This document shows, piece after piece, positions 1 to 9,805 of a DNA stretch of 64,000 bases; the first letter of the stretch is position 1; the number at the start of each line of letters is the position of its first letter. The notes below the pieces were generated by a model that saw only the letters and a program-made list of their open reading frames with translations, had not been told where the DNA came from and did no database searches. Position numbers and translations under genes: made by a program. This DNA comes from Bradyrhizobium sp. 21 (GTDB taxonomy: Bacteria; Pseudomonadota; Alphaproteobacteria; Rhizobiales; Xanthobacteraceae), in contig NZ_JADPJG010000015.1 in the NCBI RefSeq assembly GCF_023073335.1, forward strand, positions 194,020-258,019, read 5' to 3'.

Positions 1-519
1 GGTGAAGATGTTCGGCCGCTCCTGTTCGGTGAGCGCGGCCTTCTGGCCGGTGCGGCGCGCCTCTTCGTAGATCACGCGCGCCTGTTGCCGCTCCTTGATG
101 TCGCCGACGATGACGCGATTGCCGACCACCATCTTCAGCGAATCGACGGCGCCGCCGGCGGGGAGCGGATAGACATAGGTTGCTTCGACCCAGTCCTTGG
201 TCGGGTTGCGGAAGACCTGAGTGATGCGGGCGCGCAGCGTCGGACCTGATACCGTGATGTCGACGTCGATGCCGAGGCGGATCGCCTCCGTGGTCACGTC
301 GTCGTCCTTCAGGAGGAGGCTGCCCGATTTGGCATCGCCGGGCTGCAGCAGGCTCGCCTGCTCAGTCGTCGCCGACCAGCCGGGCTCCAAGCTCACCAGC
401 AGCGCCACGACGGCGACCAGCATCACCGCGATACCTTGCGCCAGAAGGAACAGTCCGACCACGATCAGTCTGCCCAGCCAAGGGTGTTCGTTGCTGTCGA
501 CTGCGCCGTAATTGTCCAT
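1..519 (-). CDS. VIT-domain membrane protein, N-terminal part (runs off left edge)
   Basis: The frame reads from an ATG at 519 to the window edge, giving 173 residues with no stop. Residues about 17-44 form one long hydrophobic segment, a membrane anchor or uncleaved signal. From about residue 80 the pattern is that of a vault/inter-alpha-trypsin (VIT) domain: 'VEATYVYPLPAGGAVDS' at 111-127 and 'KERQQARVIYEEARRTGQ' near 142-159 are hallmark stretches. Proteins of this layout usually continue into a von Willebrand factor A domain and in proteobacteria are often partnered with a class GN sortase; neither can be seen here because the gene is cut. Its role is probably at the cell envelope. The call for the domain is firm, the function open. 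Confidence 0.8.
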   Translation of the reverse strand, partial: MDNYGAVDSNEHPWLGRLIVVGLFLLAQGIAVMLVAVVALLVSLEPGWSATTEQASLLQPGDAKSGSLLLKDDDVTTEAIRLGIDVDITVSGPTLRARITQVFRNPTKDWVEATYVYPLPAGGAVDSLKMVVGNRVIVGDIKERQQARVIYEEARRTGQKAALTEQERPNIFT

Positions 520-703
520 TTGGCCTGCTCCCGAAGAATGTTGACGATGGCGAGCATCGGTCGGGAGAGGGGGATTCCGCGAGCAGAATGATCGGCAATG
601 TTCCGCCACGGCCGGCCCGGACGGGCTGCCTCCCAGATGGCCAAGTGCGGTTTTGTGCTGGTTTGTCCGCCCTGCTAGGATGTCGTCCTGGAGCAGGGCC
701 ACG

Positions 704-1474
704 ATGCAGACGCAGGATAACCTCCCCGACAAGCAGCTTTCGGACGAGCAGAGCCGCGAGATTGCGGAGACCGTTCGCGAGGAGCTGGCCCGGCGCCGGA
801 TCTCCCGGCAGGCGCTGGCCGAGCAGGCCAAGCTCAGCCTGTCGACGCTGGAGAAGGTGCTCGGCGGCCGACGGCCGTTCACGCTGGCGACGACGGTGCG
901 GCTGGAGCAGGCGCTCGGCGTCTCCTTACGCAAAAGCGCCATCGTGGCGGCGCCACCGGCCGCAAGCGATGTCGCGCCCGACAGCCTCGGCTCCTATGCA
1001 CATCGCGCGGTGACCTGGCTCGAGGACGTCTACATCACGCTGCGGCCGTCGTTCGGCGACAAGGACGCGATCTTCGCCTACCGCACCGAGATCGTCTGGG
1101 AGCCGAAGGTCTCTTCACTGATGTTCCGCGAGGGTGAGCGCACCGATGCCGCCTATGAGCACACCGGTCAGGTTGCGGTGCCGCATCAGTCCGGGTTCAT
1201 CTATCTCGTCATCATCAAGCACGGCCAGCATCGCGTGATCACGGTGTCGCGGCCGACTGTCGCCGGCGAGATGTACGGGATCATCTCGACGCTCCGCGCC
1301 GGCCCCGGCTCGCAATTGACGCCGATCGCAGCGCCCATCGCCTACGTGCCGCTCCGCAACGTCCCGAAGCCGTCGCTGGGACGGGTCGGTCCGGAAGACC
1401 CCAACCACGAATTGTATCGAAAGCACCTGCGCCGTACGGTGGAAGAGGCGTTTGCGTTGTTTCTGCCGGGATAG
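704..1474 (+). CDS. XRE-type helix-turn-helix transcriptional regulator
   Basis: 256 residues. Residues about 22-76 form a Cro/CI-type HTH ('ISRQALAEQAKLSLSTLEKV' at 33-52, followed by 'RRPFTLATTVRLEQALGVSL'). The rest, from about residue 97, is a conserved-looking alpha/beta region with aromatic residues ('TWLEDVYITLRPSF') that I cannot assign; it may sense a ligand. An upstream in-frame start at 653 exists, but the ATG at 704 has a GGAG about ten bases upstream and begins where a normal soluble N-terminus begins. The gene stands alone, divergent from the VIT-domain gene and 58 bp ahead of the glycosyltransferase. Its targets are unknown; the neighbouring glycan genes are possible. Confidence 0.75.
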   Translation: MQTQDNLPDKQLSDEQSREIAETVREELARRRISRQALAEQAKLSLSTLEKVLGGRRPFTLATTVRLEQALGVSLRKSAIVAAPPAASDVAPDSLGSYAHRAVTWLEDVYITLRPSFGDKDAIFAYRTEIVWEPKVSSLMFREGERTDAAYEHTGQVAVPHQSGFIYLVIIKHGQHRVITVSRPTVAGEMYGIISTLRAGPGSQLTPIAAPIAYVPLRNVPKPSLGRVGPEDPNHELYRKHLRRTVEEAFALFLPG

Positions 1475-1532
1475 TTAAGTTCGTTAACAAATTAGTCGGC
1501 TATCGGTCGCACATCCGTTTATAAAGCGGGTC

Positions 1533-3062
1533 ATGTTCGACGCGACTGCAGAACCCGGCGGCGAATCTCCGCTGTTTTCCATCATCATCCCGCTCGAATA
1601 TCATCGCGGGCAGTGGGAGCTGTCCTGGCTCGGCTGGACATCGCAGACCGCCGACAAATCGCTCTACGAGATCATTCTGGTCGTGCCGCCGGATTTCACG
1701 GCACGCGAGCAATTGAAGGCGCTGGCCGGCGACAAGGCCCGCCTCGAATTCACCGATTCCGGGCACGACATCGGGCTCTGCGCATTCGGGGCGACGAAGG
1801 CGCGCGGCAGCTATCTGTTCTTCACGGAATCGCACTGCCGGCCCGAACCCGACGTCGTCGAACTCTGCATTCGCGCCATCGATGCTCATCCCGACTGGGC
1901 CGGTTTTTCCTGCCGTTCGATCCCGATCTGCCATAATCGATTATCCGTGGCGGAGGCCGCCATGTACCAGGCCGATATCGAGTTCGGCATGAAGCAACAT
2001 CCCTGGCGCAAGGTGCTGGATCAGTGCTTCGTGACGCAGCGCGACGTCTATCGGGAGTGCGGCGGCCTGCGCGAAGATCTCGGCCATTTCGCCGAATGGG
2101 TGCTTGCCGCCGCGTATCATGCGAGGGGGTATGCAATCGGCTATCTCGAAGAGGCGCGCTTCCATCATTACTATATCGGCGAGATCGGGGAGCTGAAGAA
2201 GTTCACGCTCGATTTCGTGCAAGGCGAGATTCGCTATCTCGGCGAAGCTCGCAACGAACCCGGCAGCGAGCTGCTCGAAATTCCGGTGGAATGGGCCTGT
2301 CAGGACAATTTCGATCCCGCGCTGGCGCGCGAGGCCGTTCGGGTTGTCGTGCGCAGTGGCTTATCGCGCCATGCGTTGGGAAGGCCGCACCAAGTATTGC
2401 TCGCGCTCTGGCGCTGGGCCGAGCCGGCCCTGTTCGGCGATGGTCCTGCGCGGTGCCGCGCGCTTTTCGCCGCGATCCGGGCGCGCTGCATCCTGACCGC
2501 CGTGGCGCTGACTGGCCCACCCGAAAGAATCTCTCGCTGGCTGAGGCGCTACATTGCCGCACTGATCGATGTCCAGCGGCTCGGCTGTATCCGCGATGTT
2601 CGGAGGGGTGCACGCGCCGCATCGGCGCAATTGGGCGTGCTTGCGAAGGCCGGCTTCCATGCTGAGGAGACGTGGCACGGCCGCAAGTTTCGCTGGAGCG
2701 AGCCTGAGGCCGTCGTTTGGATCCGGGGGACGCCCGGCGGCAACATCGTCCGGATCGACTCCCCGGAGATACGCGAGCCCCAGGCTCGCATCGGCGTTCG
2801 CTTCTATCTGGACGGTGTCCGCGTCGCGGATCCGTCGATCGCGATTGATGGCGACGGCTTTACGCTCAGTCTCGATCTGCCGAATAGCGGGACGGCCAGG
2901 CTAGCGTGGACTTGCCCCCGGTTTCCGGCCGGCAACGATGCGCGGCGGCTTGGCCTTCCCATTATGGCCATCGCAATCAGTGCGAGCGCGCCTTCCGGCG
3001 TCAACAGCAATGCTCGCGATCAGCTGCTGATCAAGCAGCCGGCTGACATCAGAACAGCCTGA
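1533..3062 (+). CDS. Family 2-type (GT-A) glycosyltransferase with C-terminal beta-rich domain
   Basis: 509 residues. Residues about 13-230 look like a GT-A fold glycosyltransferase: 'FSIIIPLEYHRGQWELSWLG' at the start, then 'GATKARGSYLFFTESHC'. The acidic metal-binding site normally written DxD is E99-S100-H101 here, so the donor-binding chemistry may differ from classical GT2 enzymes. No membrane segment is seen, so it is probably cytoplasmic. From about residue 374 to 484 there is a separate region resembling the C-terminus of the convergent sulfotransferase (paired 'GF..HE' and 'CP......D.R.LG' signatures). The stop overlaps the sulfotransferase 3' end by 14 bp. The two genes probably act on the same surface glycan; the acceptor is unknown. 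Confidence 0.75.
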   Translation: MFDATAEPGGESPLFSIIIPLEYHRGQWELSWLGWTSQTADKSLYEIILVVPPDFTAREQLKALAGDKARLEFTDSGHDIGLCAFGATKARGSYLFFTESHCRPEPDVVELCIRAIDAHPDWAGFSCRSIPICHNRLSVAEAAMYQADIEFGMKQHPWRKVLDQCFVTQRDVYRECGGLREDLGHFAEWVLAAAYHARGYAIGYLEEARFHHYYIGEIGELKKFTLDFVQGEIRYLGEARNEPGSELLEIPVEWACQDNFDPALAREAVRVVVRSGLSRHALGRPHQVLLALWRWAEPALFGDGPARCRALFAAIRARCILTAVALTGPPERISRWLRRYIAALIDVQRLGCIRDVRRGARAASAQLGVLAKAGFHAEETWHGRKFRWSEPEAVVWIRGTPGGNIVRIDSPEIREPQARIGVRFYLDGVRVADPSIAIDGDGFTLSLDLPNSGTARLAWTCPRFPAGNDARRLGLPIMAIAISASAPSGVNSNARDQLLIKQPADIRTA

Positions 3063-4314
3063 GCTTCGCCAGCGCAAAGCCAAGCTGCCGCAGATCAGAC
3101 GGTGCGTCATCGACCCGGGGCGGGCATCCCATCACCGGACAACGGAACGTCAGCAAGGCACGATCGGCATCGGCACTCCAAACATGGGCGGGAACGTCGC
3201 CTTCGAGCAGGATGCCGCCTTGCACCGCGCATCTGCGCAGCACGAGCGGCTGGCCGTTCAGCGATATGTCGAGCTGCCGGAGCGCTTCCTCGTTGAGGAC
3301 ATGGGACAGCAGGCATTGCAAGCGCGAAGGACGCGCCGTCGCGGTCCGCAAGTTCAGGGTCGCCTCAGCGGCAGAATTCCAGCAAAGCCAGCGGCCTTCG
3401 TGATGCTCCCGCTCGTGCCAGCCGAAGCCATGCAGAGGCTGGTCCGGGGTGAAACCGTCGGCCCCGATCGCGGTCGCAAGCTCCGGAACAGCCCCGCTGG
3501 CGCCGAGCCTGTCATCGAACAGCCGGCATGCCTCCGCGTAAAGCTGTAGATCGAGCGCGTTCCAGCAACGCAGGATCTCGCGTGACTCCGGATCGACGGG
3601 TGGAAGGTCGGATCGTGGCGTGCGGTTGAGATGCAGCAACGGGCCGAACTGGCTCCAACCCATCATCTGTCCGAGCAGCTGCAGCGTATCCGCTTCGCGC
3701 TCTAAAATTCCGGCGAGATCGACGCGCATGATATGTTGCAGCGCAGCCTCGAGCAGGCGCGGATCATCATCGCTCAAATCGGCGCCCGCAGCTCCGGCCA
3801 GCTGTCGCGTCTGCACGTTGGCAAGCCAATGGCGCGCCAGCGTCTCCTCCTCGACGAGAAAACGCGCCGTGCCGAGGCTGCGGGCCTTCTCCTGAAATCT
3901 CCGGCGAGCCTGGTACTCTCCAGAGCTGAGTTCGGTCGCGAGCGTGTGGAAAAACGTTTCGCTGTGACTTTGAAAGAACGTGCAGGCTGAGACACAGCGT
4001 GCCACCGGTTCACGCAGCACTGTGAAAATCACCGGCGCGACACTGAACCGCGCGGCATAGTCGAACCCGACATGTCCGGTCGCGAACAACGCATCGCCCG
4101 GCTGCTGCGGACCGCTGACCGAATGGGCCTGGAACAGGACCCGGTCGGCGGGGAAACGGTTGGCGAGCAGACCACGCAGCGAGACGCCGGCCGTCTTGCG
4201 GATGTGAAGAAAGAAAAACGGCCCTTTGGCCCTCGTTTCATCATGGCGCGGAGCCGCCCCCGCGCGGGACGGCTCCGGATCCTCGGGCTGCCGCGCCGGC
4301 GGAAAGCTAACCAC
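3049..4314 (-). CDS. Sulfotransferase family protein with C-terminal beta-rich domain
   Basis: 421 residues from a GTG start that overlaps the stop of the upstream solute-binding protein gene by 8 bp, suggesting coupling. 'FFFLHIRKTAGVSLRGLL' at residues 33-50 matches the 5'-phosphosulfate loop of PAPS-dependent sulfotransferases, and 'TVLREPVARCVSACTFF' at 98-114 matches the 3'-phosphate-binding strand and helix. A sulfo group would be moved from PAPS to a glycan or similar acceptor. Residues about 294-421 form an extra region also recognisable at the end of the convergent glycosyltransferase. No ATG fits the frame before the PAPS motif, which supports the GTG. Acceptor unknown. Confidence 0.75.
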   Translation of the reverse strand: MVSFPPARQPEDPEPSRAGAAPRHDETRAKGPFFFLHIRKTAGVSLRGLLANRFPADRVLFQAHSVSGPQQPGDALFATGHVGFDYAARFSVAPVIFTVLREPVARCVSACTFFQSHSETFFHTLATELSSGEYQARRRFQEKARSLGTARFLVEEETLARHWLANVQTRQLAGAAGADLSDDDPRLLEAALQHIMRVDLAGILEREADTLQLLGQMMGWSQFGPLLHLNRTPRSDLPPVDPESREILRCWNALDLQLYAEACRLFDDRLGASGAVPELATAIGADGFTPDQPLHGFGWHEREHHEGRWLCWNSAAEATLNLRTATARPSRLQCLLSHVLNEEALRQLDISLNGQPLVLRRCAVQGGILLEGDVPAHVWSADADRALLTFRCPVMGCPPRVDDAPSDLRQLGFALAKLRLF

Positions 4315-5527
4315 CTGTTTCGGCGCTGATGACGTCGCCGATCAGATCCCATTTGCCGCCCTTGAACTGAATCATCTTGAGCTGCTCAATCGGGGCGAAG
4401 TCGGTGGGCGAGGTGTTGATCTTGATGCCTGGGATCAGGACCTCGGGCGCGAAATCCTTCAAGCTCGCGGCTTGCTTCATCACGTTCTCCCGGGTCAGAT
4501 CGTCACTGCACTGCTTCAGGACCTGTACCATGGTCTGCGCGGCGGCGTAGCCGTAGACGAGATTGAGGTCGGAGAGGTTGGCGCCCGGCATGTATTTGTC
4601 GATGAAGGCGGTAAATTTCATCATGCCTTCGTCGTTCTTCCACTGCGGGTCGGAGGCGTCCTTCAGATAGGTCGCCGACAGCACGCCTTCGGAAGCCTGC
4701 AGGCCGGCCGGCTGCATGACCGCGCCGATCGAGATCGAGACGTCGGTCATCACCTGCATCGGCTTCCACTCCAACTCGGCGATCTTCTTGATCGCCTGTG
4801 CCGCGAACTTTGGCGTTGCGATGTTGACGAAGACCGTGGCCCCGGTGTCCTTCAGCTTGACAATGTGGGAATCGATCGAGGGCTCGGTGGTCTCGTAGCT
4901 CTCCTCCGCGACGATCAGCGAAGATGCCTTGTCGCCGAAGATTTCCTTGATGCCGGCCACGTAATCTTTGCCGAAATCGTCGTTGGCATAGAAGATCGCG
5001 ACCTTAGCATCCGGCTTGGCCTGCAGGATGTATTTCGCGAAGATCCGGGCCTCGACCCGGTAGCTTGGCTGGAAGCCCATGGTCCAGGGGAAGCCTTTTG
5101 GGTCGTTCCACTTGCTGGCGCCGGTGGCGAGGAAGAGCTGCGGCACCTTCTTGGCGTTATGGTACTTCTGCACGGCGGTCTGGGTCGGCGTGCCCAGCGC
5201 GTTGAAGACCAGGAACACCTCGTCGCTCTCGATCAGCTTGCGGATCTGCTCCACGGTCTTGGGCGGCGAGTAGCCGTCGTCATAGGAAATCCAGTTGATC
5301 TTGCGGCCGTTGATGCCGCCCTGGTCGTTGATCATCTTGAAATAGGCTTCCTCGGTCTTGCCGATGACGCCGTAGGCGGAAGCGGGACCGGAATAGGCCT
5401 CGACATTGCCGATCTTGATTTCGGTGTCGCTGGCGCCGGTGTCGTACTTCTTTTGCGCATACGCGGCTTGAGTTGTGAGCAGCGCCAACGCTGTTGTTGC
5501 AGCAAGCAGGGAGAGTGTCTTGTTCAT
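4307..5527 (-). CDS. Branched-chain amino acid-type ABC transporter substrate-binding protein
   Basis: 406 residues. The ATG at 5527 gives a clean Sec signal peptide (MNKTLSLLAATTALALLTTQ, cleavage probably after AYA near residue 24); an upstream in-frame start at 5578 would add an unlikely leader. The mature protein has the type I periplasmic-binding fold of the LivK/HAAT family: 'SDTEIKIGNVEAYSGPASAYG', 'AYFKMINDQGGINGRKI', 'VFNALGTPTQTAVQKYHNAK'. Such proteins bind amino acids, amides, urea or aromatic and fatty acids in the periplasm. No permease or ATPase of this family lies nearby. It is 88 bp downstream of an acyl-CoA ligase on the same strand, so the ligand may be a carboxylic acid. 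Confidence 0.88.
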   Translation of the reverse strand: MNKTLSLLAATTALALLTTQAAYAQKKYDTGASDTEIKIGNVEAYSGPASAYGVIGKTEEAYFKMINDQGGINGRKINWISYDDGYSPPKTVEQIRKLIESDEVFLVFNALGTPTQTAVQKYHNAKKVPQLFLATGASKWNDPKGFPWTMGFQPSYRVEARIFAKYILQAKPDAKVAIFYANDDFGKDYVAGIKEIFGDKASSLIVAEESYETTEPSIDSHIVKLKDTGATVFVNIATPKFAAQAIKKIAELEWKPMQVMTDVSISIGAVMQPAGLQASEGVLSATYLKDASDPQWKNDEGMMKFTAFIDKYMPGANLSDLNLVYGYAAAQTMVQVLKQCSDDLTRENVMKQAASLKDFAPEVLIPGIKINTSPTDFAPIEQLKMIQFKGGKWDLIGDVISAETGG

Positions 5528-5615
5528 GAAAAATTCCTTGAAACTTCCTTGAGGGTTTCTTTGAGCTGGAGCAGGCATGTGGAAAAAGAGAGCGCCCGCG
5601 AGAGCGGCGCTTTGA

Positions 5616-7166
5616 TCAGGCGTTGGCGACTTTCTTGTCGATTTCGGAGGTCACCGAAAATTCCTTGCGCAAGGTCGGCTTGTGGATCTTGCCGGTGGCG
5701 TTGCGCGGTAGCGCCTCGACGAAGCGAACCTGGCGCGGGCATTTGAAACGCGCCAGATTGGCCGCGCAATGCGCAAAGACATCGGCCTCCGTCAGCTTTT
5801 GGCCCGGCTTGACCGCGACGATGGCGAGGCCGACCTCGCCCCATTGCGGATCGGGAATCCCGATCACGGCGGCTTCGGCGATGGTCGTGAGCTGATGCAG
5901 GACGTTCTCGACCTCGGCCGGATAGACGTTTTCGCCTCCGGAGATGTACATGTCCTTCCAGCGGTCGACGATATAGTAAAAACCTTCTTCGTCGACGCGG
6001 GTCGCGTCGCCGGTGTGCAGCCATCCGTCGGTGAACGACGCTTCATTCGCCTCCGGCTTATTCCAGTAGCCGGGCGTGATGTTCGGTCCCTTCACCCAGA
6101 GCTCGCCGAGCTCGCCGACATCGGCGTCGCTGCCGTCAGGACGCACGATGCGGACTTCCGTGTGCAGAACTGGCTTGCCGGCGGAGCCGGCCTTCCGTGC
6201 TGCGTCCTCGCGGTCGAGCACCAGCACGGCCGGCGAGGTCTCGGTCATGCCGTAGCCTTGCTGGAGCGCGACGCCGCGCGCCTCCCAGACCTTCAGCAGC
6301 GGCACCGGCATCGGCGCGCCGCCGACACCGCCGACGATCAGCCGGCCGAGGTCGGTGGTCGTGAAGGCCGGGTGCTGCGCCATGAACTGGTAGATCGCGG
6401 GCACACCAAAGAACACATTGATACCCTGCGCGGGATCGTTGATCAGGCCGAGCGCCGTACCGGGATCGAAGGCGCGCATGATCATCACGCTACCGCCGGC
6501 ATGCAGCACGGGGTTGGTGTAGCAATTCAGCCCGCCGGTGTGGAACAGCGGCAGCACGGTGAGCAGCACCGAGGAGGGCCCGATGCAGGCGGGGCCGCCG
6601 AGATTGACGCAATTCCAGAAGGTCATGCCATGGGTGATGGTCGCGCCCTTGGGATGACCCGTGGTGCCCGACGTGTACATGATGGTCGAGAGATCGTCGA
6701 GCGTGACCTCCTCGATTGCCTCGAGCGGCTTTGCCGCGGCGATGCCGGCCTCGTAGGAGCCGCCGGATCCGAGCAGCAGGCTGCTGGTGACGCCGCAGAG
6801 TTTTGCGACGCCAAGCGCCGTCTCGGCCAGATCGGTATCGTGGATCATCACCTTCGGCGCGCAATCGCCGGTGATGAACTGGAGCTCGGGAACGGTGAGG
6901 CGGGTGTTCAGCGGGACGAAGATCGCGCCGAGCCGCCCGCAGGCAAACTGCACCTCCAGCGTATCGGTCGTGTTCAGCGCCAGCACCGCGACACGGTCGC
7001 CGCGCGAGACCTTCAGCGTGTGACGCAGAACTGAAGCGAGACGCGAGATGCGGGCATCGAGCTCCGCATAGGTAAAACGGCGCTCGCTCGCGAGGTCGAT
7101 CACCGCAACCTTGTTCGGCGTGCGGCGGCCATGATGAGCGATCCAGTCGTAGTAACGAACGGCCAA
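5616..7166 (-). CDS. AMP-forming acyl-CoA synthetase (fatty-acid-CoA ligase type)
   Basis: 516 residues of the ANL superfamily, which activate a carboxylic acid to an acyl-AMP and then an acyl-CoA. Visible motifs are the P-loop 'IMYTSGTTGHPKG' (about residues 160-175), 'QQGYGMTETSP', 'DGWLHTGDATRVDEEGFYYI', and the C-terminal catalytic lysine segment 'RNATGKIHKPTLRKEF'. The start is TTG at 7166, supported by a strong purine-rich GGGAGGG four bases upstream. The gene is divergent from two acyl-CoA dehydrogenase genes and is followed by a solute-binding protein, a typical layout for uptake, activation and beta-oxidation of an organic acid. The chain length or aromaticity of the substrate cannot be read from sequence. 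Confidence 0.88.
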   Translation of the reverse strand: MAVRYYDWIAHHGRRTPNKVAVIDLASERRFTYAELDARISRLASVLRHTLKVSRGDRVAVLALNTTDTLEVQFACGRLGAIFVPLNTRLTVPELQFITGDCAPKVMIHDTDLAETALGVAKLCGVTSSLLLGSGGSYEAGIAAAKPLEAIEEVTLDDLSTIMYTSGTTGHPKGATITHGMTFWNCVNLGGPACIGPSSVLLTVLPLFHTGGLNCYTNPVLHAGGSVMIMRAFDPGTALGLINDPAQGINVFFGVPAIYQFMAQHPAFTTTDLGRLIVGGVGGAPMPVPLLKVWEARGVALQQGYGMTETSPAVLVLDREDAARKAGSAGKPVLHTEVRIVRPDGSDADVGELGELWVKGPNITPGYWNKPEANEASFTDGWLHTGDATRVDEEGFYYIVDRWKDMYISGGENVYPAEVENVLHQLTTIAEAAVIGIPDPQWGEVGLAIVAVKPGQKLTEADVFAHCAANLARFKCPRQVRFVEALPRNATGKIHKPTLRKEFSVTSEIDKKVANA

Positions 7167-7433
7167 AAATCCCTCCCTCGGCGGTCTGGTGCCGCCCGCA
7201 TTCTTTGCCGTGCACTATGCCCGGTGTGGTCCCTGGGGCCAGCCGGAGTTTTGTGCATGGACGTCTTTTTTTGATCCGGAGTTGGCGCGCGAGCCGTGAA
7301 AATCGTCTTGCGTTGAGTTGCTAGCTGCCGCCTTGCCTGGAGCGTTGGCCCCAGCCAGCCACTCCGCGCAAGTGAGCCGCCAAGGTTCCGGCCATGGTGG
7401 ACGAGACGAATCCGCCAGCAAGGCGAGACCGCC

Positions 7434-8570
7434 ATGAAGAGCCCGTTCTATACTGCCGAGCATGATGCCTTCCGCGACATGATGCGCCGCTTCGTCGACA
7501 AGGAGATCGCGCCGTTCGCCCATGACTGGGACGAGGCCGGCGAATTTCCGCGCGCGCTCTATCGCAAGGCAGCCGAGATTGGGCTGTTGGGGCTCGGATT
7601 CCCCGAGCAATATGGCGGGATCGCCGCCGACCAGTTCATGAAGATTGTCGCCAGCCAGGAACTGGCGCAAGCCGGCGCCGGCGGCATCAGCGCCAGCCTG
7701 ATGAGCCACACCATCGGGGCGCCGCCGATCGCACGGGCGGCGCGCCCCGAGATCAAAGCGAGGTTGCTGCCGCAGGTGCTCTCAGGCGAGAAGATCTCCG
7801 CGCTTGCGATCACCGAACCGGGCGGCGGCTCGGACGTTGCGAGCTTGCGCACCAAGGCGCGGCGCGACGGCGGTCACTACGTCGTGAGCGGCGAGAAGAC
7901 CTTCATCACCTCTGGGATGCGCGCCGACTATCTGACCGTTGCGGTGCGCACCGGCGGCGAGGGTGCCGGCGGCGTCAGCCTGCTCCTGATCGAGGGCGAT
8001 ACGCCCGGCCTGTCGCGGACCAAGCTGAAGAAGATGGGCTGGTGGGCTTCCGACACCGCCACCCTGCATTTCGACGAGTGCCACGTGCCGGTCGAGAACC
8101 TGATCGGCGAGGAAGGCCAAGGCTTCAAGATCATCATGCAGAATTTCAACAGCGAGCGCATGGGCATGGCCGCGGGCTGCACGGCGTTCGCCCGCGTCTG
8201 CCTCGACGAGGCGATTGCCTACGCCAAGGAGCGCCAGACCTTTGGCAAGCCGCTCGCCCAGCACCAGGTCATCCGCCACAAGATCGTCGACATGGCGCAG
8301 AAGGTGGCCGCGTCGCAAGCAATGCTGGAGATGCTGGCCTGGCGGCTCGAGCAGGGCGAGAGCCCGGTCGCCGAGATCTGCATGATGAAGAACCAAGCGA
8401 CGCAGACCATGGCGTTCTGCGCCTCGGAAGCCGTGCAGATCTTTGGCGGCGCCGGCTTCATGCGCGGCATCAAGGCCGAGCGCATCTACCGCGAGGTCAA
8501 GGTCAACGCCATCGGCGGCGGCACCGAGGAGATCATGAAGGATCTCGCGAGCCGGCAGATGGGGTTGTGA
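7434..8570 (+). CDS. Acyl-CoA dehydrogenase
   Basis: 378 residues, normal for the FAD-dependent acyl-CoA dehydrogenase family, which oxidises acyl-CoA to 2-enoyl-CoA and passes electrons to ETF. FAD and substrate motifs are present: 'ALAITEPGGGSDVASLRT' near 123-140, 'GEKTFITSGMRADY', 'ERQTFGKPLAQHQVIRHKI'. The C-terminal stretch is 'NAIGGGTEEIMKDL', without the glutamate used by medium-chain enzymes. This is the isovaleryl-/long-chain-type pattern, in which the base sits in an earlier helix; E241 ('NFNSERMGMAAG') is the likely base. ATG start with GGCGAG upstream. A second dehydrogenase follows after 12 bp, so the two are co-transcribed. Confidence 0.88.
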   Translation: MKSPFYTAEHDAFRDMMRRFVDKEIAPFAHDWDEAGEFPRALYRKAAEIGLLGLGFPEQYGGIAADQFMKIVASQELAQAGAGGISASLMSHTIGAPPIARAARPEIKARLLPQVLSGEKISALAITEPGGGSDVASLRTKARRDGGHYVVSGEKTFITSGMRADYLTVAVRTGGEGAGGVSLLLIEGDTPGLSRTKLKKMGWWASDTATLHFDECHVPVENLIGEEGQGFKIIMQNFNSERMGMAAGCTAFARVCLDEAIAYAKERQTFGKPLAQHQVIRHKIVDMAQKVAASQAMLEMLAWRLEQGESPVAEICMMKNQATQTMAFCASEAVQIFGGAGFMRGIKAERIYREVKVNAIGGGTEEIMKDLASRQMGL

Positions 8571-8582
8571 CGAGAGGACAAA

Positions 8583-9741
<1,159 letters not shown>

Positions 9742-9743
<2 letters not shown>

Positions 9744-9790
9744 GCATGATCTTGTCGGAAAACCGCTTCATACTTTTCCGGATCATGCTC
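9742..9790. repeat. Short palindromic repeat (REP-like, family G)
   Basis: The ends GAGCATGATC and GATCATGCTC are perfect inverted copies. The interior has a second complementary pair (CGGAAAA / TTTTCCG). It starts on the stop codon of the second acyl-CoA dehydrogenase and ends 15 bp before the GST start. A shortened relative lies at 55920-55940. Confidence 0.75.
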
Positions 9791-9805
9791 TAAAGGAAAT
9801 GCCTG

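Noticed and set aside
4226..5746. Plus-strand open frame opposite the solute-binding protein
   Set aside because: Antisense shadow crossing a real gene boundary and lacking domains.
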